Positions 1-11,229 of a stretch of DNA of 64,000 nucleotides are shown piece after piece. The position numbers and the translations under genes were made by a program. The notes under the pieces are model-generated. The model was not told where the DNA came from and made no database searches. It saw only the letters and a list, made by a program, of their open reading frames with translations. Source of the stretch: Escallonia rubra (taxonomy: Eukaryota > Streptophyta > Magnoliopsida > Escalloniales > Escalloniaceae); contig JAVXUO010002982.1 in NCBI GenBank assembly GCA_033065855.1, positions 62,001 through 126,000 on the forward strand, read 5' to 3'. Within the stretch, counting starts at the first letter, position 1. Each line of letters opens with the position of its first letter.

Positions 1-3000
1 CAAATTGCTGGCATAGCCCTAGAGCAACTGCTAAAACCATGGTACCTAGCCCAAATACTGCAGTCAAAAACCAAAGTGGCACCCCTGCTTGGAAGAACAG
101 GCCCTTGTTAACCAACCCACCTGTTACACCTGGGTACCAACAGAAGGCAATTCTGCCTACACCAAACACACCTCCCATTCAAAAACTCACCAGAGGTTAT
201 TTTGATGATAGGAGAAGGAAGGGGTTATGCTATTGGTGTGATGAAAACTTCACTCCTGCTCACAACTGCAAACACAGGCAAGTTTCTATGCTAATAGTGG
301 ATGATGAAAGGGAAGAAGAACCCCCACCTGTGTATGATGAGGAGCCACCTCAACTAGAAGATGTGGGAACCAAGCATGACAATGACAAGGTGGAAATCAC
401 AGTCAATGCCATCACAGGCAATACCACCCACAACACCTTCAAATTGTGGGGATCTTATGGCAAGAAAACCTTCTCTATACTTATTGACACGGGATCAACT
501 CATAACTTCATTGACCCTGTCACAGCCACTAGATTGGGGTGTGTGCTGACTCCAACAGAACCAATGACCATTATGGTGGCAGATGGAAACAAGGTAAACA
601 GTGACTCTATGTGCACTGATTTTAGTTGGAAATTGCAAAACACTGAGTTTAGCTCAAGCATGATGGTACTTCCATTAGGAGGTTGTGAATGTGCATTGGG
701 ATTACAGTGGCTCAAGAGCCTTGGCAAGGTACAGTTTGACTTCCATGAGATGACAATGACTATTGTTAAGGATGGAAAAACTTTGGTGCTACATGGAGGT
801 GATGGGCAAACTGAAGTTAAGCTGATGTCTGCCCAGGGAATGTTCAAGTACATCAGCAATAACCAAGGAGCACTATATATGTGGTCATGTGTTTACCATA
901 CAACCATGCAAACAGGTACCAACACTGAACCCCAACTCACAGTTTTACTACACTCTTTTTCTGATATTTTTTATGAACCAAAGGGAATGCCACCCAAAAG
1001 AACTAAGGATCACAACATTCCATTAATTCCTAATGCCCACCCTGTGAGTTTGAGACCATATAGAATCCCTTATGCCCAGAAAACGGAAGTTGAAAAGATA
1101 GTTCATGAGATGCTTGACTCTGGGATTATTCAAACCAGCTCATCACCATTTAGCTCCCCTGTACTACTGGTAAAGAAGAAAGATGGGTCATGGCGGATGT
1201 GTGTTGACTATAGGGGGTTAAATAAGCTAACCATTAAGAACAAATTCCCAATACCAATTGTTGATGATTTGTTGGATGAATTACATGGGGCACAGTATTT
1301 CACCAAATTGGACCTCAGAAGTGGGTATCACCAGATGAGAGTGCACCCTGATGACATCCACAAAACTGCCTTCATCACACACTTTGGCCATTTTGAATAC
1401 AAGGTTATGCCATTTGGATTGACAAATGCTCCAGCCACTTTCCAATCTGTGATGAATGAAGTGTTCCAGCCCTATTTAAGGAGGTTTGTTTTGGTCTTCT
1501 TTGATGACATTTTGGTGTATAGTATTACCTATCAAGACCACCTTCAACACCTTGCATTGGTGTTAAAAATCTTGAGACAACACCAACTATTTGTGAAGGA
1601 GTCAAAATGTTCTTTTGCCAAACAAGAAGTGGATTATTTGGGGCATATCATCTCTAAGACTGGAGTCTCAGCTGACCCTAAGAAGATTAAGGCTATGACA
1701 GCTTGGCCATTACCAAAGACTCTTAACAACTTAGGGGTTTCTTGGGCCTCACATGATACTATAGGAAATTCATCAAGCACTATGGTATCATTAGCAAACC
1801 TTTAACCAGATTGCTACAAAAAAACAACTTCCATTGGAATCCTGAAGCCATTCAAGCCTTTGAAGACCTCAAATCTGCAATGACTAGTGCCACTGTTCTT
1901 GCATTACCAAATTTTTTGATTCCATTTGTGGTTGAGGTAGATGCAAGTGAACAAGGTATGGGGGCTGTATTAATGCAATTTGGAAGACCTATAGCCTTTT
2001 TCAGCAAGGCTTTTGGCCCAAAGGCATTAGCTATGTCCACTTATGAGAAGGAATTGGTCTCCTTAGTACAAGCAATTTTACATTGGCATTGCTACTTAAG
2101 CAGTCAACCTTTCATTGTGAAAACAGATCACTCTAGCCTTAAATTCCTGTTGGGACAGAGAGTAACATCATTATTGCAGCAGAAGTGTTTATCTAAACTG
2201 CTGGGCTTCACTTTTGAAATACACTACAAGGTTGGGAGAGAAAATGGAGCTGCTGATGCTTTATCTAGATGGCCAAGGGATGAACAAGTTGCACAAGTGA
2301 ATGGAAGTTGTCAAGCTATATCCCAAGTCACTCCCTTATGGCTCACTGAATTACAAGAAAGTTATGATGAGGACCATGAAGTGCAACAACAGATGCAACT
2401 CCTCATCTTAGAACCAATGGCAACATCTGAGTATCACCTTGAACAGGGTGTGCTTAGATTCAAAGGCAAATTATATGTTGGAAGTAATGGGGGATTGAGG
2501 GAGCAGATTATCCAAGCTTTGCATTCCTCTGGAATTGAGGGCCATTCTAGTAACACAGCTACTTTTCAGAGGATTGCAGCCTTATTTTTCTGGCCCTTGA
2601 TGAGAAGTGACATTAAGAATGCCATTTTGCAGTGTGAAGTTTGCCAAAAAAACAAAGTTGAACATGTCCCATATCCAGGGCTGCTACAACCATTACCTAT
2701 TCCCTCACAATTCTGGAGTAGTGTCTCAATGGACTTCATTGAAGGGCTACCAAAGTCTGAAAACAAGGAAGTGATTATGGTGGTGGTGGATAGACTAAGC
2801 AAGGTTGCTCATTTCATGGCACTTAGTCACCCCCACATAGCACAAGATGTGGCCAGAGCTTACTTTGACCATGTATTTAAACTTCATGGTACACCAGATA
2901 ACATTGTCTCAGACAGAGGGAGCATTTTTTTGAGTCACTTCTGGCAAAAACTGTTTCAACTCATGGATACCAAGCTGAACCTTAGCACAGCCTACCACCC

Positions 3001-3895
3001 TTAAAGTGATGGCCAAACTGAGAGGGTCAATCAGTGCTTGGAGACCTACCTGCGATGTTTTTGTGGTGATAGGCCTAAGGTTTGGTCAAAATGGTTGACC
3101 CTTGCTGAGTATTGGTTCAACACTTCATACCATAGTGCCCTCAAAATGACTCCATTTCAAGCATTATATGGATATAGCCCCAAGCAACTCAATTTGGGAA
3201 CCAAGGAAACCACACACATAGCTTCAGTTTATGCATACATGGCTGACATAGCTAGAATTCTAAATCTACTCAAGCAAAATTTGGTGATGGCACAAGAAAG
3301 AATGAAGTTGTATGCAGATAGAAGGAGGACTGAAAGGGAATTTGTCGTAGGGGATTTTGTCTACTTAAAACTACAGCCATACAAACAGAGCAGTCTAGCT
3401 CTTCGAAGGAATCTGAAACTTTCACCTTGATACTATGGCCCTTTTAAAATCCTAGCCAAGGTAGGCAAGGTGGCTTATAGACTCAATCTGCCCCCAGAAG
3501 CTCAACTTCACCCTGTGTTCCATGTCTCACTCTTGAAGATTGCAATTGGTAAGGGGGTCACTGTTAATCCAACTCTTCCTCCTATTAATGAAGCTGGTCA
3601 GATCACCCTTGAACCAACTCATATTTTGGAGCACAGAATGATCAAAAGGGGGTCTACCTATGTTCCACAAGTCTTGGTGGGGTGGACTAATCTCCCAGAA
3701 GGAGATACTACCTGTGAGGATTGGGATGTGTTAAAGACCAAATTTCCTGAATTTGTTACAGTGGTGGAGGGAAATTTTGAAGGGGAAGGGAATGTCAGGA
3801 ATTCTCCTAGAAGAATTCCTGTTAGGATCAAACTTAAGAAGAAGAACCTCCCAAGAGCACCTGTTAATATGGCAGCTGGAAAAAAAAACAAATGA
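1..3895 (+). pseudogene. Degenerate chromovirus gag-pol polyprotein
   Basis: The first open frame (39-1805) carries a CX2C...HXC zinc knuckle (about 225-270), a protease with the DTGS active site (about 484), and a reverse transcriptase with the FFDD catalytic box (about 1499). A one-base frameshift near 1730 and an in-frame TGA at 1754-1756 end it. The next frame (about 1757-3004) holds RNase H, whose acidic residues are visible in VDAS, YEKE and KTDH, then the HHCC finger and the first two Asp of integrase. A TAA at 3002-3004 cuts integrase just before its Glu. A further TGA sits at 3428-3430. The last frame (3470-3895) holds the chromodomain-like tail with the usual HPVFHVSLL lead-in. After the frameshift all blocks stay in one frame, so damage is limited to point lesions and the copy is fairly young or slowly decayed. 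Confidence 0.92.
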
Positions 3896-3921
3896 AGAAG
3901 AGAGCTTGACAGCAATTTTGG

Positions 3922-3939
3922 AAACAAAGGGGAGGAAAA
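3922..3939 (+). other. Polypurine tract of the chromovirus
   Basis: An A/G-rich run with a single C (AAACAAAGGGGAGGAAAA) lies just after the chromodomain stop and directly before a TG dinucleotide. This is the expected place of the plus-strand primer at the border with the 3' LTR. It is inferred from position and composition only. Confidence 0.55.
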
Positions 3940-4435
3940 TGAATTCCACGCATGGTGGAAGGATGAGTCAGCAGGCGCGTGGATGTGTTACAAATTGAAG
4001 ATTCCAGGCCATGCGCCAACAACATTTATCAGTGAGAGGAAGATAAGAGTTAATGTCACCATTAACTCTTAATCTGCATTAAGGAGGCTGAGCAGTCATT
4101 AGCAATGCAAAATCCAAAATGGATCTCTGTCTGAATATTGACATCATCTACATAAATCTTCTCTTGATTAAATTGCTTTCAGTAATTGTATTTTTCACTT
4201 TTGGTTAGAGTCAGTTGTAACCATCTATATGATGGCAAAATGAGAGCTCAGAGAATGATATTCTGTTATGAAATGAAAATCTACACTCTCTCTCTTCTCT
4301 CGTGAGCTTTGAGCTTTCTCTTCTTCTTCTTCTTCTGGTCCAGATTATTGGACCAGAACCGTTGACATGTCAGTTCTCCTCCTTTTGATCGGTTACCAAA
4401 AGTTCTTGCATTCTTGTAACCACCGTTTACTTAGG
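3940..4435 (+). repeat. Probable 3' LTR of the chromovirus
   Basis: The sequence starts with TG directly after the purine tract and is non-coding. It ends somewhere before 4440, where another element begins, giving at most about 490 bp, a normal chromovirus LTR size. I cannot fix the 3' edge because the 5' LTR is outside the window, so no LTR-LTR comparison or target duplication is possible. Pyrimidine-rich CTCTCT and TTCTTC runs near 4288-4335 fit an R/U5 region. Confidence 0.45.
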
Positions 4436-4439
4436 ACGA

Positions 4440-5456
4440 ATGACAAATGAACCCCCTTGTCGTGTATTTCTGCTTTGCAGGTCGATCCCTTGAGGGAGTT
4501 TGACAATTGACCCGCTTCATCTATCAATAATTACACCGAGCTAAATTTTGACATGAAGCTCCAAAAATACTCCTAACATACAACAACCTAACTGAACTAG
4601 CCCCTCTCCCTCTCCCCACGCCTACCGCCGCCATCAATAGACCGACGCACCCCTCATTCGCCCCCCACGTTGTCACCGCCATCAACAACTGACTACCCCC
4701 ACCCCTTCTGCATATACACCATATGTCGAAATTAACGAACGACGGCCCCCTTCCTTCCCTCCCTCATCCCGCAAATCTAGACTTTGGTGGTTGTGTTTTG
4801 AGATATGGACTATTTTTTCTATTTTTTTTTTGTGGTGATTGGTTGTAGTGGCGGCGTGCGGGTGGTTTGGTGGCTGACTACAAATAAGTATGTAGCATGG
4901 TAGTGTCGAGGACAATTGTTGGTACAGTGGTTTCAATTTAGTGATGGCGACAATTTGGTGGTTGGAATTGGTGGTGAGTGTGGTGGTTGGTAGTCGTACT
5001 GATGGGTTTTTTGGCTGCACTTTCGGGTTGGCGGTTGTTGGTGATACTGATGGGTTTTGTGGCAGTAATTCGAGTACGATGGTGGTTTAGTGGTTCGGGT
5101 TGGTGGTGGCACAAATGGGTTTTGTGGTGATAGTTCAAGTATGGTGGTGGTTGAGTGCAATGACTACAGGTATGATGCCAGTGGGTGGCAGTGGTGCTTG
5201 AGTCAGGGGTGGTTGTGGGTGCGGTTGTGCTTGAGTTGATGATGAAAAATTAAGGAGGAGAGTGATAAGAATAAGAATTATCAAAAAGGGCGTCTGTGTC
5301 TTTTCTTTGTGACCAATTCATCAATTAATTATCAAAAGTTAACCAATAGTACTTAATTGCACCAAATTGGTAGATAAAGTGAGTCAATTCTCAAAATTAA
5401 TACTTGAGGCAGTCGACCGGCAAGTCCGAAATTCACGAGACCAGTCACTTGTCATT
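4440..5456. mobile_element. Non-autonomous long-TIR (MULE-like) element
   Basis: About 110 bp at the left (from AATGACAAATG near 4440, through GGTCGATCCCTTGAGG) is matched, diverged, by the reverse complement of 5340-5456 (ending CACTTGTCATT). The roughly 1-kb interior has no transposase. It is a CCACC/GGTGG-rich simple-sequence region, which explains several long but meaningless open frames on the minus strand. Long diverged TIRs around a short non-coding core suggest a Mutator-like non-autonomous element. I could not find a convincing 9-bp target duplication. Confidence 0.55.
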
Positions 5457-6505
5457 TCCCTTTCCCTCACGGGGACAATCACAGTTAGCAACCTTCAAGT
5501 ATGTCGAATTTTCGTGTCAACTCCCTCGATTTCACCTACCCACAATTGTGTGAGCCCCTCATCTATCGGATTTTTTTTATGAGAGAATGAAGAAATATCA
5601 TGATGAAGAAACCATACAACCAAACGTAGAGTATAAGTAACACCAACAAGATAGAATAAACACCGGATCTAAAATACAAAGAAAGCCTAGGAACAAAACA
5701 CCACAAGGTACAGATGGCAATAGCTCTCATCAGGGATGCGAGACAGACTTACAGTCGCAATCCACTCCTTGAATGCAAAATAAAAGAGATTATTACTAAG
5801 GAAGGATCCAAAACACTAGTTATCCCTTGGGCGATATGCAAAGAATGCACTTCCTGACTGCAATTCAGAATGAGCAACAAGAATAATAAGATGTAAGCAA
5901 AGATGTTGCGATAACCAATCAGTAGCTAGTAATAAAGTAGCAATTGTAGCACTGGATTCATTGACAGAAGAGATAATATCAACATATGCGGCAGTCACTG
6001 AGATAATATTAACAGAAGGTATAGATCCGAACGTTCAGATGCTGGAGAAATCAAAATAGCAAAAACTGGGGAGTCCAAATTCGATTTGTTTATTAAAACA
6101 GCGGTTCCGGTAGAATTAAAGACTACACCTACGACCAAAACAATGTTGCCTTTTGTCGTGGTAATGTGCAATAGATCGAAACTGACGATAGAATTAATAG
6201 AAATATTTATTAATTTGGTAAAAGAGAAAATAACATGCGTACTGGGATAGTCAAAGTCAAATGACTAGCCAACGACATCATTTGTCTAACTAATTTTGGA
6301 ATTTTCGATACCGGACATTTGAACTTTAAAGTTTATGTAGGCAAAGTAGTTGTTAACTATTCTACAATGAGAAAGTTATATGTCATTTATGCGGTTTAAA
6401 TAAGGTAACTTCTCTTTATGTCGTTTTAAGCAAAAGTATTAATACAAAAATTGCTACACCCGAGTAAATATTCATGGTTTGCGACCATTAGTCAGCTGAT
6501 GATAT
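5457..6505. other. Intergenic, no gene recognised
   Basis: AT-rich sequence with only short open frames. A 60-codon frame at 5816-5998 (-) has no recognisable domain. The short word GCGGCAGTCACTGAGA near 5985 also occurs in the PRMT4 gene near 8966. I see no wider similarity, so I treat it as chance. Confidence 0.6.
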
Positions 6506-6515
6506 AGGAAAATAG
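6506..6515. repeat. Left target-site duplication of the COBL Pack-MULE
   Basis: AGGAAAATAG directly abuts the left inverted repeat. AGGAAAAGAG abuts the right one at 7535-7544, a 9/10 match. A 9-10 bp duplication is diagnostic of Mutator-like elements. Confidence 0.8.
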
Positions 6516-7534
6516 GGGTTAATTTTACGCTACACCCTGTACTTAGGGGTCAGTTGCACCCAGCACCCCAGGGTTTTAAAATTGGCACCCAACACCAAAC
6601 AATTCAAAAATCTTGACTTCCATCACCAAATGACGGTCAAAATATATGTTGACCAAACGACTGTTAGTTTTTTAGGGGCAAAAAGGTCTTATCAAGCAAC
6701 TCAATGACTGAAATGGGAAAATGCCATGGCTGCTACTGTGGACCTTCTTGCATAAAGTAGGCTAGAACGATGGACAACCCAGGAAGAAGGCCCAGAACGG
6801 GACAGCGGCCCAGGCTCCGGCCCCGGCCTCCGACGCCTGCAACGGCATTTTCCTCTCCTACCCCCACACGTCCGGATCCAAAATCCCCCGGACTTGATGT
6901 CCGACCCCAAGGCCCAGCCATACCGGTTCGAGTCCACCCTCACTGTGCTCAACAACGGCCTCGAGGAGCTAAAATCCTGGCGGGTCTTCGTCGGGTTGCA
7001 GCACGACGAGTACTTGGTATCCGCTTCCAATGCCGTTCTCGCAGATGGGTCAAGTGTTCCGGGTCTGGTAGGGAATGGGACGGTTTTTGCCGGGTACCCC
7101 AGTGGCGATCTGAAGACTAGTATCGAGACCGCCGGCGATTTGACCCAGATGTCGACGAGGGTTGATCTGTTGGGTACCCAGTTCGGAGTCGGCGAGGGTT
7201 GATCTGACGGTCAAACATCCCCTTGGCAGAAGAGTGAAGGAACGGAGAGGTGGGTGGGGCCTGTAGGAGAGGAAGAAGAGGGAGAGTGAAAGGGTGCAGA
7301 CGAGGGAGAGGGAGATAAAGAGTGAATGAACTGAGCAGAGTGAGGTGGTGATTGCGGTGTTCTTTGAGGCCATTGCTCTGACCGCTCAATAATCCCATTT
7401 TGCCCCTGAAAAACTAACAGCCGTCTAGTTAACAGGCAGTTTGACCGTCATTTGGTGTTGGATGCCAATTTTAAAACCCTGGGGTGCTGGGTGCAACTGA
7501 CCCCTAAGTACATGGTGTAGCGTAAAATTAACCC
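6516..7534. mobile_element. Pack-MULE carrying a COBRA-like gene fragment
   Basis: The element has terminal inverted repeats: the left arm at 6516-6686 reads GGGTTAATTTTACGCTACAC..., and the right arm at about 7394-7534 is its near-identical reverse complement over the outer 80 bp. Further matching segments (CAAATGACGGTCAAA, CTGTTAGTTTTT, AGGGGCAAAA) follow with small gaps. It is 1019 bp long with a 9-10 bp flanking duplication (6506-6515 and 7535-7544). There is no transposase, and the interior is a GC-rich host gene fragment. Mutator-like TIRs around captured host exon sequence is the Pack-MULE definition. The outer TIR word resembles those of the elements at 20665 and 53130. Confidence 0.88.
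6817..7200 (+). pseudogene. Captured COBRA-like (COBL7-type) gene fragment
   Basis: From 6894 the plus strand reads [17 protein letters not shown], then [35 protein letters not shown] and GTQFGVG. These are hallmark words of the N-terminal domain found in the COBL7-11 subgroup of COBRA-like GPI-anchored wall proteins. Upstream, in another frame, [10 protein letters not shown] and TSGSKIP continue the same domain, so a one-base change in the C-run near 6885-6889 has shifted the frame. Only about 125 codons are present: the signal peptide, CBM-like domain, Cys-rich domain and GPI signal are all missing. It is GC-rich compared with its surroundings, as captured Pack-MULE inserts often are. It cannot make a functional COBRA protein. 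Confidence 0.88.
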
Positions 7535-7544
7535 AGGAAAAGAG
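7535..7544. repeat. Right target-site duplication of the COBL Pack-MULE
   Basis: AGGAAAAGAG directly follows the right inverted repeat and matches the left copy at 9 of 10 positions. Confidence 0.8.
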
Positions 7545-7818
7545 ACTAAGGGAGTCTAAACCGGGTAGCAGCCAAATTTTTCCATTTAACAATCCTAAAT
7601 AATCGAGACTATCGATCCCCGGCAACCAATACTTTCTACTGCACTGCACATGCCAAAAGTGCACTGGATGGTATGATTGCTTCAAATGACTTCACATGCA
7701 ATTTGATGGAGGAAACTTCCAATGTAACTGACTTCACGCAAGTAGACATGCAACGTAAACATGATATCTCACCCTCCAAAACTCCATTAAAAGGTCATGC
7801 ACCTTTGAGTGTCAAACT

Positions 7819-8096
7819 TTGGCATACTCTACAATGGCGGTCTCCAACATCAGCTTTGTGGTTTTAGCTGCATTTGCCTGTGCCCGAATCATACTCGCAG
7901 GCGACGTTATCGTCTCGGGTCAGTCTCAGGGGCTCGTACAGCAATGCTCAACAAACATCATCGCTGACGAGGTGGAGCAGATGTTTAGCCAGGACAAAGC
8001 AGCGGCCTCCATGGCCTGTTCCTGTGGCAAACCACTTGGCGTGGCAGGTATTGCTGCATATGATTGTACAAGAGGCATTGATAGGTTTACTTTGCT
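7819..8096 (+). CDS. Possible 5' exon (secretory-like N-terminus) of a chimeric PRMT4 retrogene
   Basis: An open frame starts at 7819 (or at the next Met, 7834) with a hydrophobic stretch, ISFVVLAAFACARIILAGD, that could act as a signal peptide. It continues through a short Cys-containing segment (SCGKPLG, YDC) that I do not recognise. The unspliced frame stops at 8098-8100. That stop lies inside a GTAAGAG splice-donor consensus at 8097. Splicing from 8096 to the strong acceptor CCCTTCTTTATAG ending at 8364 would keep the frame open into the PRMT4 coding region (CT|A). The joined frame would be 632 codons. This model is inference. The frame could equally be a small stand-alone or spurious gene. 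Confidence 0.35.
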
Positions 8097-8364
8097 GTAA
8101 GAGTAAGCATTTGAGCTGCAACAATATCTTTTCATCAATGAAGGAGGGATGCGACTTACTTTCATCATACTATCAAGTGAATTCGCATTGTTCTCTGTAC
8201 AGAAATTAGCACGTAATTACTTCGGAGGCACCCTTGATCAGATTATTAGAAGTATCATCACTAGCCATTATCAAATCAAATTCTTTTGTAACACGATATA
8301 TCTATCACCGTTGGAATTACCGGAATTATCTCTACTCTAGGCTTGTGCTTTCCCTTCTTTATAG

Positions 8365-9985
8365 AAGCCCTAATTTCGCTAAGGCATCTATGTTTTACTT
8401 TGCAATTTTTTGTCTGTATAAAGGAGTGAATTTGAAGACAGAACCAGTGGAGATTCCTCAAAGGCAAAATGAGAAAGAACATGAATTTCTTTTGGCCTCT
8501 ATGTCTCAGCTGCCGTCGACTTCTTCACCCACTTTTGCTTCACCAGTAGCTCGATTTTTTCTTCGCTCTGGAATAGCGGAACTTCATATCCATGAAGAGC
8601 TGGAGCCAGAAAGGGTTGATAGCTTCGATCTTCGAACCACTCAGCTTTTCAAGCTAAGCCCCGTTCATGGGTTATGCATATCGGCTAGTCCTGAAGCTAA
8701 AGGAAAGACAGCCTATTCAACGGGAATTGTAGTCCAATTCAGAAACGAGAAGGAATGTAGTTCCTTCTACCGTGCATTTGAGCGAGCGAAGAACAAAGTA
8801 TCTGCTCAAGATTCAGATTTACCAAACAAAATACTATCAGTATCTAAAAGCACTTTCGATGAAAAGACTGATCCATATTCTGCTGAAATGTATTTCCATT
8901 ACTATGGACGACTGCTACATCAACAGAATATGTTAGAAGACTACGTCAGGACAGGAACCTATTATGCGGCAGTCACTGAGAACCAGGCGGATTTTGTTGG
9001 TCGTGTGGTGGTCGACGTTGGAGCTGGAAGTGGCATTCTTTCGCTGTTTGCCGCTCAGGCCGGTGCAAAACATGTCTACGCAGTGGAGGCTTCTGAAATG
9101 GCAGAATATGCTTCCAAGCTAATTGCTGGAAACCCGTTGCTAGCTCAAAGAATTACGGTGGTTAAAGGTAAGGTTGAAGAGATTGAACTGCCTGAGAAAG
9201 CGGATATTTTGATTTCTGAGCCCATGGGCACCTTGTTGGTCAATGAAAGAATGTTAGAATCCTACGTGATTGCAAGAGATCAGTTCCTTGCTCCTGATGG
9301 GAAGATGTTTCCTACACTGGGAAGAATACACATGGCACCATTTTGCGACCAAAATCTGTATCTTGAAATTGCAAACAAGGCTCTCTTTTGGCAACAAGAA
9401 GCTTTTTACAAGGTCAATTTGACGCCCTTACATGAAGCTGCATCTCAAGAATACTTTTTGCAGCCAGTAGTGGATGCTTTTGATGAAAAACTATTGGTAG
9501 CACGGGCGATATCGCACATAATCGACTTCAAATCCGTGAAGGAGGAAGACTTACATGAAATCGACATCCCCTTGCGATTTGTATCTACGAACGATTCCCA
9601 AATTCATGGGCTGGCTTGCTGGTTTGACGTACTCTTTAATGGGAGCACAACACAAAGGTGGTTAACCACAGCTCCTAGTGAGCCTACAACGCATTGGTAC
9701 CAAGTGCGCTGTGTTCTGTCTCAACCGCTTGATGTCATGCCGGGACAAGAGATAACGGGTCGACTTCACATGATTGCCCACAGCGCTCAGAGTTACATTA
9801 TCCACGTGACCATGTCAACTGAATTGCGCGGTCCTGGTGCAGAACAAGGAGGCAATCTGCAAACTTCGTCGGCCAAATATAATCTGAAGGATCCCTATCT
9901 TCGGATGCTTCAACCACAAGGGTTTTCATTGGCACAAGATCATAAACCAGACCATGACGCACAAATATCGCTCATTGAACATTAG
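8365..9985 (+). CDS. PRMT4: PRMT4/CARM1-type protein arginine methyltransferase, intronless retrocopy
   Basis: This is a type I protein arginine methyltransferase of the plant PRMT4/CARM1 group. In general these enzymes use S-adenosylmethionine to make asymmetric dimethylarginine on histone H3 and other nuclear proteins. The N-terminal PH-like CARM1 domain (LASMSQL...ARFFLRSGIAELH...QLFKL) is followed by the catalytic core: motif I VVDVGAGSGIL near 9006, the double-E loop SEPMGTLLVNERMLESY near 9215, and the THW loop near 9688. All key residues are present. The whole protein is one uninterrupted frame although plant PRMT4 genes have many exons, so this is a processed copy. The conserved N-terminus VEIPQRQ begins with GTG at 8447 where the parent would have its start. 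Usable starts are the ATG at 8390 (531 aa) or 8501 (494 aa), or an upstream exon. No poly(A) remnant or target duplication is obvious, so the copy is old, yet the frame is kept, which suggests selection. Confidence 0.9.
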
Positions 9986-11229
9986 AGTGCGTGCCTAGGG
10001 TAAAGTATTGGAGCTTGCCAAGAGTTGAAGTAAAGCGCTGGCAGATTTATGCAGAAGAAACTCTTGAATTAACCAACCCATGCGACGTTTGAAATGCTTG
10101 CCTAGGCTAAGAGTAAAACCATGACTTACGACTTACTGCAACACTGGTTGAACTCTCGTCTAAGATTGGCGTGCACGCGCACACCCAAGAAATGAAAGAA
10201 ACTAGTGTATCTTGGGTTCTACAAAGGGACCTAAGCATGATATCTTGCATAGATGTAAATTAAACTGTGAAAGCATCGAACTCAAGTTAAATGGCCATAA
10301 GAAGAAAGGTCCACAAGAAGGCTTATATATTGAAGTCTTATATATTACTGTATTTATTCGATGTGAGATTTATATCTCTCAGCACAGCTCTCACGTGTAG
10401 CTAGACTTCTTTTGAGTGAGCCTAATACGTGAAAAATTAGATTGGATGACGGTGAATGAATGAATTTTTTAAAATTGTCTACCAAACCTGAATCGAGCAA
10501 TTTTGATACTATTTGGAAGCATCCAAAAATCAATTGGACACAATGAGAGAAGTTTAGAAAACTTATATATTTAAGTATATTATCTATCATTTTAAAGTTT
10601 AATGTGAACTCGATAACATCAATCCAAATCCCTATTATGAATTACTCAAAACTAATACCAATTCTACCACGGAAACTAGAAACAAGATCAAGTAGTGTCC
10701 CACAAAAACTTTGACATAAGCAATCATACTGTTGACCCTCCAATGTGGACACCAAATGTGATCCATCTATACAAACTCGACTGCCTAAACGGACTAATCA
10801 GCTACGGTTTGTGGGCAGGCTGAAAGGGGCATATAGAATAGGTTTGAAATTGGAAATAATTGCAAGATCATATATGTCCTGATAAGTCTGAAATAACATT
10901 TACGCTTTGCCCTAATAACCTGTTTTTGAGTTTTGAGAGTAGGAAAAAAAAAAAAAAGACGAGAACAGATAGGAAAAGAAAGAATATACCTTTGTCTTAT
11001 TTGTGAATTTAAAAAAGAGAAGAAAGTATTACTCATCTCTAGTTGTTTTTTAGTTCAGTAGAAAAGAAAAGAAAAACAAAATATTACATATATCCCTTAT
11101 ACCACATTGTGGTAATTCTAACAAACATTATGAAAGTACGATCCTAAAAAAGAACGTCAATCTGATGAGAAAATAAATTACACATCAGTGACATCATACA
11201 AAGTTTGTATCATACTAATGTAATAAGTC
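9986..11229. other. Intergenic, no gene recognised
   Basis: AT-rich sequence downstream of the PRMT4 copy. Two similar words, GTGCCTAGGGTAAAG (about 9992) and TTGCCTAGGCTAAGAG (about 10098), may be part of a 3' UTR. No domain-bearing frame is seen. Confidence 0.6.

Larger units (their letters stand above)
1..4435 (+). mobile_element. Ty3/gypsy chromovirus, 3' portion (5' end outside the window)
   Basis: The window opens inside the gag-pol coding region of an LTR retrotransposon. In order I see a gag zinc knuckle, aspartic protease, reverse transcriptase, RNase H, integrase and a C-terminal chromodomain-like segment, then a purine tract and LTR-like sequence. That domain order, with integrase after RNase H and a chromodomain at the end, is the definition of the chromovirus branch of Ty3/gypsy. 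The 5' LTR, primer-binding site and most of gag lie left of position 1. The downstream limit is set by the start of a separate inverted-repeat element near 4440. The coding region has at least four inactivating lesions, so this copy is dead. Confidence 0.93.

Noticed and set aside
4682..5160. His/Thr/Pro-rich frames on the minus strand
   Set aside because: Low-complexity CCACC repeats in the core of a TIR element.
5985..6000. 16-bp word shared with the PRMT4 gene (about 8966)
   Set aside because: Similarity does not extend beyond the word; probably chance.
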